From the NCBI GenBank assembly GCA_966248875.1, contig CBINBI010000086.1, positions 1-12,839 of the forward strand: DNA of 12,839 nt, read 5' to 3'. Below are positions 1-5,673 of the stretch, one piece after another. The position numbers and the translations under genes were made by a program. The notes below the pieces were generated by a model. That model worked only from the letters and a program-made list of their open reading frames with translations, was not told where the DNA came from and did no database searches. This DNA is from Dokdonella_A sp966248875. Lineage in GTDB: Bacteria > Pseudomonadota > Gammaproteobacteria > Xanthomonadales > Rhodanobacteraceae. Numbering within the stretch: position 1 is the stretch's first letter; each line of letters begins with the position of its first letter.

Positions 1-7
1 AACATGT

Positions 8-20
8 GATTTGTCAAATC
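8..20. promoter_or_regulatory. Palindrome overlapping the aceB -35 box, candidate operator
   Basis: GATTTG-T-CAAATC is a perfect 6-bp inverted repeat around one central base. It covers the predicted -35 box (11-16), so a bound protein would block RNA polymerase. Glyoxylate-bypass genes are commonly repressed or activated by carbon source (IclR, FadR, RamB and similar regulators in other bacteria). I cannot assign this site to a regulator, and a short palindrome can occur by chance. Confidence 0.35.
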
Positions 21-39
21 TGCTGCGCGCGCCTAGTAT
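11..39 (+). promoter_or_regulatory. Predicted sigma70 promoter of aceB-aceA
   Basis: A -35 box TTGTCA (11-16, 5 of 6 consensus bases) is followed after exactly 17 bases by TAGTAT (34-39, 4 of 6). Transcription would start near 46 and leave a leader of about 18 bases before the aceB start. The match and its position just upstream of a good ribosome site are seen directly; promoter activity is inferred. Confidence 0.55.
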
Positions 40-63
40 TCGGCTCCCGCCAGGAGCGTTAAG

Positions 64-1662
64 ATGGCCGCCTCGGTCCAAAATCCGCCGCCGCTCTCCG
101 CCGGCTCCAGCGCCGGGATTCCGGACGCATACCGGTCCATCCTGAGCGAGGCCGCGCGGGCCTTCCTGGTCGACCTGCACCATCGCTTCGACGGCCGGCG
201 CCTGGCGCTCCTGAAAGCGCGCGCCGAGCGGCAGGCGCGCCATGACGCCGGCGAATTGCCGGGCTTCGCCGGCGAGACCGCGGCGATCCGCGATTCGGCA
301 TGGCGCGTGGCGCCGATCCCGCGAGCGCTCGCGGACCGTCGCGTGGAGATCACCGGACCGGTTGATCGCAAGATGATCATCAACGCGCTGAACTCCGGCG
401 CGAAGGTGTTCATGGCGGATTTCGAGGATTCGACCGCGCCGACACTGGCTAACCTCGTCGAAGGCCAGGCCAATCTCCGCGACGCGGTCGACGGCACCAT
501 CGAATACACCTCGCCTGAAGGCAAGCACTACAGCGTCAGGGCCGATCCCGCGGTGCTGATGGTGCGACCTCGCGGCTGGCACCTGCCCGAAAAGCACTTC
601 ACGGTGGACGGCGAGCCGATGTCCGGCGCGCTGTTCGACCTCGGCCTGTTCGCGTTCCACAACGCACGCACGCTGCACGCGCAGGATCGCGGCCCGTATT
701 TCTACCTGCCGAAGCTGGAGAACCATCGCGAGGCGGCACTCTGGAACGACGTGCTCACGCACATCGAGTCGGTGCTCACGCTGCCGCCCGGCACGATGAA
801 AGTCACCGTCCTGATCGAAACGCTGCCCGCGGTGTTCGAGATGGACGAGATCCTGTGGGCGCTGCGCACGCGCATCACGGGGCTCAACTGCGGGCGCTGG
901 GACTACATCTTCTCGTACATCAAGACGCTGCGCGCGCACCGCGACCGCGTGCTGCCCGAGCGCGGCCAGGTCGTCATGACCGTGCCGTTCCTGAAGGCGT
1001 ACTCGGAGCTGCTCATCCGGACCTGTCATCGACGCGGCGCGTTCGCGATGGGTGGTATGGCCGCGCAGATTCCGATCGGCAACGACCCCGCCGCGAACGA
1101 GGCCGCGCTCGAGAAAGTGCGCGCGGACAAGCTGCGCGAAGTGACCGCCGGCCACGACGGCACCTGGGTTGCGCACCCTGCCCTCGTGCCCGTCGCGCGC
1201 GAAATCTTCGACGCGCACATGCCGGGGCCGAACCAGCTTCACGTGATGCGCGACGATGTCGTGGCGGATCGGGAGATTCTGCTCGCTCCCAGCGAAGGCA
1301 CGATCACGCGCGCCGGCTTCGAAGCCAACATCGAAGTGTGCCTGCGCTATCTCGCGGCATGGCTCGATGGCCTCGGCTGCGTGCCGATCCACCATCTGAT
1401 GGAAGACGCTGCGACCGCGGAAATTTCGCGCGCGCAGCTCTGGCAGTGGCTGCACGCGGGCGGGCTTGCCTTCGACAACGGTGCGCCGATCGATTTTCCG
1501 CTGTTCGACGCGGCGCTCGCGACGGTACGCCAACGCCTGGCCGCGGCGCCGGTGCCGGGCCAGCCCCGCGTTGCGGAAGCGGCGGAGCTGCTCGGCGCGC
1601 TGACGCATGCCGACCGGCTCGCGGACTTCCTGACCCTGGCCGCCTACGAGCGGCTCGATTGA
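64..1662 (+). CDS. aceB: Malate synthase A
   Basis: Condenses glyoxylate with acetyl-CoA to malate, the second step of the glyoxylate bypass, in the cytoplasm. The 532-residue length fits the A isoform (about 530-545) rather than the larger G isoform. The family signature GLNCGRWDYIFS is at residues 273-284. The C-terminal block MEDAATAEIS begins at 446 and holds the expected catalytic Asp (D448), and RGWHLPEKH near residue 170 is another conserved block. The ATG is preceded by AGGAG (52-56) with 7 bases of spacing, which settles the start. aceA follows 62 bases after the stop, so the two genes that consume isocitrate and glyoxylate are probably co-transcribed from the promoter at 11-39. Identification is secure. 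Confidence 0.96.
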   Translation: MAASVQNPPPLSAGSSAGIPDAYRSILSEAARAFLVDLHHRFDGRRLALLKARAERQARHDAGELPGFAGETAAIRDSAWRVAPIPRALADRRVEITGPVDRKMIINALNSGAKVFMADFEDSTAPTLANLVEGQANLRDAVDGTIEYTSPEGKHYSVRADPAVLMVRPRGWHLPEKHFTVDGEPMSGALFDLGLFAFHNARTLHAQDRGPYFYLPKLENHREAALWNDVLTHIESVLTLPPGTMKVTVLIETLPAVFEMDEILWALRTRITGLNCGRWDYIFSYIKTLRAHRDRVLPERGQVVMTVPFLKAYSELLIRTCHRRGAFAMGGMAAQIPIGNDPAANEAALEKVRADKLREVTAGHDGTWVAHPALVPVAREIFDAHMPGPNQLHVMRDDVVADREILLAPSEGTITRAGFEANIEVCLRYLAAWLDGLGCVPIHHLMEDAATAEISRAQLWQWLHAGGLAFDNGAPIDFPLFDAALATVRQRLAAAPVPGQPRVAEAAELLGALTHADRLADFLTLAAYERLD

Positions 1663-1724
1663 TGCCCGGCCGGCCGCCGTCGCTCACCCGCTCCCTGATG
1701 ACCGCTCATTCCGGAACCCACGCC

Positions 1725-3029
1725 ATGAAGAACCAACTCCCGACCGTCGAACAGATCGAGCTGGATTGGGCCAACAACCCGCGCTGGAGTGGCATCAGGC
1801 GCCACTACACAGCCGCCGATGTCGTTCGCCTGCGCGGCACCGTGCACGTCGAGCATTCGCTCGCGCGCATCGGCGCCGAGAAGCTGTGGAGCTACCTGCA
1901 CAAGGAGCCGTTTGTCAGCGCGCTCGGGGCGCTGACCGGCAATCAGGCCATGCAGCAGGTCAAAGCCGGTCTCAAGGCGATCTATCTCTCGGGCTGGCAG
2001 GTCGCAGCCGACGCGAACGTCGCCGGCGAGATGTATCCGGATCAATCGCTCTATCCCGCGAACTCGGTGCCGCTCGTCGTCAAGCGCATCAACAACGCGC
2101 TGCTGCGCGCCGATCAGCTGAGCCACGCCGAGGGCAGTGACGGCGTCGATTACCTTCAGCCCATCCTGGCCGACGCCGAAGCGGGCTTCGGCGGCGTGCT
2201 CAACGCATTCGAGCTCATGAAGGCGATGATCGAGGCTGGCGCGGCCGGCGTGCACTTCGAGGATCAGCTCGCCTCGGTCAAGAAGTGCGGCCACATGGGC
2301 GGCAAAGTGCTGGTGCCGACGCGCGAAGCCGTCGAGAAGCTGAACGCCGCACGCCTCGCCGCCGACATCTGCGGCGTGCCGACCATCCTCGTCGCGCGCA
2401 CCGACGCCGAGGCCGCCGATCTCCTGACCAGCGACGTCGACGAGAACGACAAGCCGTTCTGCCCCGGCGAGCGTACGGTCGAAGGATTCTTCAGGACGCG
2501 CAAGGGCCTCGATCAGGCGATCAGCCGCGGCCTCGCCTATGCGCCGTTCGCAGATCTCGTCTGGTGCGAAACCGGCAAGCCCGATCTCGAGTTCGCGCGC
2601 AAGTTCGCCGAAGGCATCCACGCGAAATTCCCCGGCAAGCTGCTTGCCTACAACTGCTCGCCGTCGTTCAACTGGAAGAAGAATCTCGACGACGCAACGA
2701 TCACTAAATTCCAGAAGGAGCTGGCGAGCTACGGCTACAGGTTCCAGTTCATCACACTGGCCGGCTTCCACGCGCTCAACTATTCGATGTTCGACCTCGC
2801 CTGGCGTTACGCGCGCAGTCAGATGAGCGCCTTCGTGGAGCTGCAGGAAGCCGAGTTCGCGGCCGTCGAACGCGGCTTCACGGCCGTCAAGCACCAGCGC
2901 GAGGTCGGCACCGGCTATTTCGATGCAGTGACGCAGGCGATCCAGCAGGGACAGTCGTCGACGACCGCGCTGAAAGGCTCCACGGAAGAAGAGCAGTTCC
3001 ATGCGAAGCAGACGCCGCACGCGGCGTGA
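1725..3029 (+). CDS. aceA: Isocitrate lyase
   Basis: Cleaves isocitrate to succinate and glyoxylate, the first step of the glyoxylate bypass. The protein is 434 residues, the same length as E. coli AceA. The catalytic loop KKCGHMGGKVLVP carries the nucleophilic Cys at 188, and NCSPSFNWKK, a conserved ICL/PEP-mutase superfamily block, lies near residue 310. The start at 1725 gives MKNQLPTVEQIELDW, which matches the usual N-terminus. In-frame ATG codons upstream (1662, 1698) would add residues not usual in the family and have no better ribosome site. The only weak Shine-Dalgarno-like stretch is CCGGAA at 1711-1716, so translation may rely partly on coupling with aceB. Product certain, exact start fairly sure. 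Confidence 0.96.
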   Translation: MKNQLPTVEQIELDWANNPRWSGIRRHYTAADVVRLRGTVHVEHSLARIGAEKLWSYLHKEPFVSALGALTGNQAMQQVKAGLKAIYLSGWQVAADANVAGEMYPDQSLYPANSVPLVVKRINNALLRADQLSHAEGSDGVDYLQPILADAEAGFGGVLNAFELMKAMIEAGAAGVHFEDQLASVKKCGHMGGKVLVPTREAVEKLNAARLAADICGVPTILVARTDAEAADLLTSDVDENDKPFCPGERTVEGFFRTRKGLDQAISRGLAYAPFADLVWCETGKPDLEFARKFAEGIHAKFPGKLLAYNCSPSFNWKKNLDDATITKFQKELASYGYRFQFITLAGFHALNYSMFDLAWRYARSQMSAFVELQEAEFAAVERGFTAVKHQREVGTGYFDAVTQAIQQGQSSTTALKGSTEEEQFHAKQTPHAA

Positions 3030-3095
3030 GAATCTGAGCCGACCGACCGGCGATGATTTCTCTGCATGCACGACGGGCCGAAAGAAAAGTGCGCC

Positions 3096-3179
3096 CGCCG
3101 GCATCGAAACGGGGCTGGGGAGGAGAGTGAGCCCGGGCTGGGGGGTGGCTTGATCCGGGCTTGCGTTCCGATGCCGGCG
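3096..3179. repeat. Inverted repeat, 16-bp arms with one mismatch
   Basis: The left arm 3096-3111 (CGCCGGCATCGAAACG) pairs with the right arm 3164-3179 at 15 of 16 positions, enclosing 52 G-rich bases. It lies 66 bases after the aceA stop. It could be a transcript-stabilising hairpin, a rho-dependent termination region or a REP-like dispersed element. Confidence 0.5.
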
Positions 3180-3186
3180 TTGCGCG

Positions 3187-3210
3187 GGACGCCGGAATGG
3201 GACGGCGTCC
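3187..3210. repeat. Inverted repeat, 8-bp perfect arms
   Basis: GGACGCCG (3187-3194) pairs with CGGCGTCC (3203-3210) around an 8-base loop. There is no T-run on either side, so it is not a classical terminator. It directly follows the larger repeat at 3096-3179. Confidence 0.4.
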
Positions 3211-3331
3211 AGTCAACGGGACGGTGCGGAGCGTGATTCCGTCGCAAGGTCCACGTAGACGTTCGTAGAGTAGGCGCCGCATCAGGGCACAGCGCTTCGC
3301 TTCGTCGCGCGCGATGCACGGTTGGTGGAAT

Positions 3332-3394
3332 CCTCCGGGCTCCGTCCACCGAGCGAGGGAGGGCAGGGAGGAGCCTGATGGACGGAGCCGGAGG
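3332..3394. repeat. Inverted repeat, 16/17-bp arms
   Basis: CCTCCGGGCTCCGTCCA (3332-3348) is the reverse complement of 3379-3394 except for one extra G in the left arm. The loop is 30 purine-rich bases. The arms are far longer than expected by chance. The structure lies immediately beyond the T-tract of the tetR terminator. Confidence 0.55.
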
Positions 3395-3429
3395 AAAAAC
3401 GATCGAAGCGCGCAGGCTGCGGCGCTTCG
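3395..3429 (-). terminator. Rho-independent terminator of tetR
   Basis: Read on the minus strand just after the tetR stop, CGAAGCGC pairs perfectly with GCGCTTCG (plus-strand arms 3422-3429 and 3404-3411) around a 10-base loop. Four bases later comes a run of five T (plus-strand A-run 3395-3399). Stem, spacing and T-tract fit an intrinsic terminator for minus-strand transcription. Confidence 0.6.
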
Positions 3430-3430
3430 C

Positions 3431-4081
3431 TTAGTTCATGGTTCGTGCCGATTGCGGCGTCAGAAGGCCGTGCAGCAGCACGTCGGTCAGCAGATCGATG
3501 TACGCCTCGTCGCCGACGTCGCGCCACGCCTCGATGTGCGGGCGCAGATGCTCGGTGTGCGCGTTGAACAGCGTCACGCCCAGCAGCAGAGAGGCCACGA
3601 CGGTCGGATTCACCTCGTACCGGAACACGCCGCCTTCGCGCCCCGCGCGCACGTGCGCGACGAGGTTGTCGAGCAGCCGTACCACCACCGGAAACACCGG
3701 CCCGGATTCAGCGAGGTCGGGATTGCCGGTCAGCTCGCGCAGCAGCAGCCGCGCAGTGGCCGGATGCTCGCGCAGGTAAGCGCGGTACCAGCGCAGGAAG
3801 TGCGGAATCTGCTGCGCGGCGCCGTCGTCCGTCGCCAGCATGCGCTGCATCTCGTCGCCGAGCCGCGCGCACGAGCCGGCGAGCACGGATTCGTACAGGG
3901 CCTGCTTGCTGACGAAGTGATGAAAGACGTTCGCTTTGCAGACGCCCGCCTCGCGGGCGACGTCGCTCATCGACACGCTGTCGAAGCCGCGCTCGGCAAA
4001 CAGGCGTTCCGCCGCGGCGACAATGCGCGCAAGCGCGGGCGCCGGGGGCGCGGAAGCGGAAGGGACGGCGGCGTCGGGCAC
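3431..4081 (-). CDS. TetR/AcrR-family transcriptional repressor
   Basis: A ligand-responsive DNA-binding repressor. With the GTG start at 4081 it has 216 residues, typical for the family. The TetR helix-turn-helix runs over residues 39-63 (SDVAREAGVCKANVFHHF, then SKQALY), preceded by the usual first helix with RLFAERGF. The rest is an all-helical ligand and dimer domain, too variable to name a ligand. The open frame extends upstream to a TTG at 4147, but that TTG is the first half of a good -35 box and the longer version would read through the operator, so I prefer 4081, although no strong Shine-Dalgarno precedes it. The gene is divergent from the diguanylate cyclase at 4463 and convergent with aceA. 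Autorepression is likely from the operator position. Confidence 0.88.
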   Translation of the reverse strand: MPDAAVPSASAPPAPALARIVAAAERLFAERGFDSVSMSDVAREAGVCKANVFHHFVSKQALYESVLAGSCARLGDEMQRMLATDDGAAQQIPHFLRWYRAYLREHPATARLLLRELTGNPDLAESGPVFPVVVRLLDNLVAHVRAGREGGVFRYEVNPTVVASLLLGVTLFNAHTEHLRPHIEAWRDVGDEAYIDLLTDVLLHGLLTPQSARTMN

Positions 4082-4094
4082 GGCGGATAGGTCA

Positions 4095-4123
4095 CTGACC
4101 GACCGATCGGTCGGTGCTATTCT
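4095..4123 (+). promoter_or_regulatory. Possible divergent promoter towards the diguanylate cyclase
   Basis: CTGACC (4095-4100, 4 of 6 to the -35 consensus), 17 bases, then TATTCT (4118-4123, 4 of 6). The 18-bp operator fills the spacer. If used, the transcript would have a leader of about 330 bases before the GTG at 4463. This is weaker than the tetR promoter; a second promoter nearer the gene, for example with TACACT at 4376-4381 as -10, is also possible. Confidence 0.35.
4098..4115. promoter_or_regulatory. 18-bp perfect palindrome, predicted TetR operator
   Basis: ACCGACCGATCGGTCGGT equals its own reverse complement over 18 bases. Such palindromes next to a tetR gene are typical operators of this family. 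It lies at the predicted transcription start of tetR and inside the spacer of a predicted divergent plus-strand promoter (4095-4123), so one bound dimer pair could repress both directions. Confidence 0.75.
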
Positions 4124-4147
4124 CAAAACCCGCAGACGTCGCGTCAA
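4119..4147 (-). promoter_or_regulatory. Predicted tetR promoter
   Basis: On the minus strand, TTGACG (4147-4142, 5 of 6) is followed after 17 bases by GAGAAT (4124-4119, 4 of 6). Transcription would begin near 4112, within the operator, leaving about 30 bases of leader before the GTG at 4081. This placement argues against the TTG at 4147 being a start codon. Confidence 0.55.
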
Positions 4148-4233
4148 TCAGCCATAGGTCATGGTCGGGGAACGGATCTTGATCTCACGGGGACGGCTTC
4201 AGAGCCGCCTGATTCGCCGCGTCCGCCGAGCTG

Positions 4234-4253
4234 CGGCGAAGCGGGCTTCGCCG
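4234..4253 (+). repeat. Hairpin in the leader of the diguanylate cyclase gene
   Basis: CGGCGAAG (4234-4241) pairs perfectly with CTTCGCCG (4246-4253) around CGGG. No T-run follows, so it is not a terminator. It ends 7 bases before a GGAGG sequence (4261-4265) and could affect its accessibility. Otherwise the 4148-4462 leader holds only the weak small frames noted below. Confidence 0.4.
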
Positions 4254-4270
4254 GGTTATGGGAGGGGGCG

Positions 4271-4387
4271 ATGACGGTCGCAGCCCACCACGCGCCGCCG
4301 CAAGGGGCCGCGCACGCAAACGGCGGGCGCCGGCGGGCGCGGAAACCGGCCGGCAACGGCGCGTCGGCGTTTTCCTACACTGTGTGA
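4271..4387 (+). CDS. Possible 38-residue leader peptide or small protein, doubtful
   Basis: An ATG at 4271 follows GGAGG (4261-4265) with 5 bases of spacing, a better ribosome site than many real genes here, and the frame runs to TGA at 4385-4387. A second small frame (4161-4274, 37 residues, Arg-rich) ends in an ATGA overlap with this start. The predicted peptide is basic and rich in Ala, Gly and Arg with no recognisable domain. It is in the same frame as the downstream diguanylate cyclase but separated from it by stop codons. It may be a translated leader influencing that gene, or a chance frame in GC-rich DNA. Confidence 0.22.
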   Translation: MTVAAHHAPPQGAAHANGGRRRARKPAGNGASAFSYTV

Positions 4388-4462
4388 CGTCGTCGTCGGA
4401 TGAGGACTTTCGGCACATACGCTACCATGTTCCACTCTACGGGCCGGGCGGGAGGTTCGCAG

Positions 4463-5524
4463 GTGTCTGCAGTCGACGCGGAACGGATCACATCCGGCAG
4501 CGCTGCGCTATCCGCGGCGCGCCCGCGCGCGGCACTGCTGCCCCGCGAGCTTTCCGACGAGGAATACGCGCTGTTCTCGCGCGTCGGCCGCCGCCGCGAG
4601 CTTGGGCCCGGCGACGTCATCTTCAGCCGCGGCGAGCTCGGCCGCAGCATGTTCATCGTGGAAAAGGGCGAAGTCCAGCTCGAGTTCGGCGACGGCATGC
4701 CGGACAAGCTGATCGGCCCCCGCGAGTTCTTCGGCGAGCTGGCGCTCTTCATCGGTAATCACGCGCGCGTCGCCAACGCCGTCGCGGTCGCGCCAAGCGC
4801 GTTGACGGTCGTCGAGCACCAGGCCTTCGACGAGCTGATCGTCACCGAGCCCGGCCTGCTCGCCCAGTTCATGCGCCGCTCGTTCTCGTATCTCGTCGCC
4901 AGCGAGCAGCAGCTCATCCAGAGCCTCAAGCGCCGCAACGAGGATCTGATGGTCACGCTGGACTCGCTGCGCCAGACGCAGACCCAGCTCTCGACCGCGC
5001 AGCGGCTCGTGCAGACCGACGAGCTGACCGGCCTCTGCAACCGGCGCGGCCTCTACATGTTCCTCGAGCATCTGGATGAGCACCGCCTGCCCGGCACTGT
5101 GCTCGGCCTCCTGCTCGTCGATCTTGACCGCTTCAAGCAGATCAACGACCACTGCGGGCACCTGGTCGGCGACCAGGTGCTGCGCGCGATCGCCGAGGAG
5201 GTGCAGAACGCGGCCTCGCCCTGCGATCTGCCGTGCCGGCTCGGCGGCGACGAGTTCGCGCTCCTGATGCAGGTCACCGGCATCGAGGAGCTGCGTGCCC
5301 GCGCCACGCAGATCATCAGCGCGGTGCGCGCGCTGCGCTTCCCGGGTTGCGGCGGCGAGGCGCTGTCGGTCGCGGTCAGCGTCGGCGGGAGCCTGTGCAC
5401 GCCCGGCGTGGACTGGGCCGCGTGGTACAGCGACGCGGACTGCGCGCTCTACGAAGCGAAGGGCATCGGCGGCGACGGTTATCGCGTCATCGAGGGGGCG
5501 GGAGCGCCGATCGCTCCGGCCTGA
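4463..5524 (+). CDS. Diguanylate cyclase with N-terminal cyclic-nucleotide-binding domain (CNB-GGDEF)
   Basis: Predicted to make c-di-GMP from two GTP in response to a cyclic nucleotide. Residues about 30-140 form a CRP-like cNMP domain; the phosphate-binding cassette has GELALF with Glu92 and Arg102 ten residues apart, as Glu72/Arg82 are in E. coli CRP, so ligand binding is plausible. A short helical linker (about 150-190) leads to the GGDEF domain, with DELTGLCNRRG near 192 and the intact active site GGDEF at 261-265. The product-inhibition site RxxD is SPCD here, with Arg replaced, so feedback inhibition is probably absent. There is no HTH or membrane segment. Start: GTG at 4463 follows GGAGGT (4451-4456) with 6 bases of spacing; an ATG at 4400 would add 21 residues without support. 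It is divergent from tetR, and cyclase 1 follows 149 bases downstream on the same strand. Confidence 0.92.
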   Translation: MSAVDAERITSGSAALSAARPRAALLPRELSDEEYALFSRVGRRRELGPGDVIFSRGELGRSMFIVEKGEVQLEFGDGMPDKLIGPREFFGELALFIGNHARVANAVAVAPSALTVVEHQAFDELIVTEPGLLAQFMRRSFSYLVASEQQLIQSLKRRNEDLMVTLDSLRQTQTQLSTAQRLVQTDELTGLCNRRGLYMFLEHLDEHRLPGTVLGLLLVDLDRFKQINDHCGHLVGDQVLRAIAEEVQNAASPCDLPCRLGGDEFALLMQVTGIEELRARATQIISAVRALRFPGCGGEALSVAVSVGGSLCTPGVDWAAWYSDADCALYEAKGIGGDGYRVIEGAGAPIAPA

Positions 5525-5673
5525 GCCACGATGCAGCGCGCACGGACGTGTCCGTCGCCAGGCCGGCGCTTCGCTTCGCGAAGAAGTGCCCGCGAGCTCG
5601 CACCCGACGTCAGTTCGGCACGCACGTGCTGTGCCCCGAGGGCGTCTTTCTCCACGAACCGGAGCCCGCGCGC

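Larger units (their letters stand above)
3030..3430. other. Non-coding gap rich in inverted repeats between convergent aceA and tetR
   Basis: I find no convincing gene in these 400 bases. The gap holds three long inverted repeats (3096-3179, 3187-3210, 3332-3394), the tetR terminator (3395-3429) and two copies of GCGCTTCGCTT (3292-3302 and 3422-3432). Open frames crossing it on the minus strand are Arg/Pro/Ser-rich and overlap aceA, as expected for shadows of GC-rich sequence. No rho-independent terminator with a T-tract is evident for aceA on the plus strand. Confidence 0.6.

Noticed and set aside
855..1724. Upstream extension of the isocitrate lyase frame across the aceB coding region
   Set aside because: It is open only because aceB is GC-rich; the predicted residues are Arg/Ala-rich without similarity, and isocitrate lyase homology begins at 1725.
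3314..4090. Plus-strand frame of 258 residues opposite tetR
   Set aside because: A shadow of tetR; His/Arg/Gln-rich, no domain, no ribosome site.
4290..4345. Possible c-di-GMP (GEMM) riboswitch before the GGDEF gene, from GCACGCAAACGG-like bases
   Set aside because: The conserved GEMM core and paired arms cannot be matched beyond a few bases.
5571..5585. Terminator after the diguanylate cyclase
   Set aside because: The hairpin CTTCGC-TTC-GCGAAG is short and has no following T-run.
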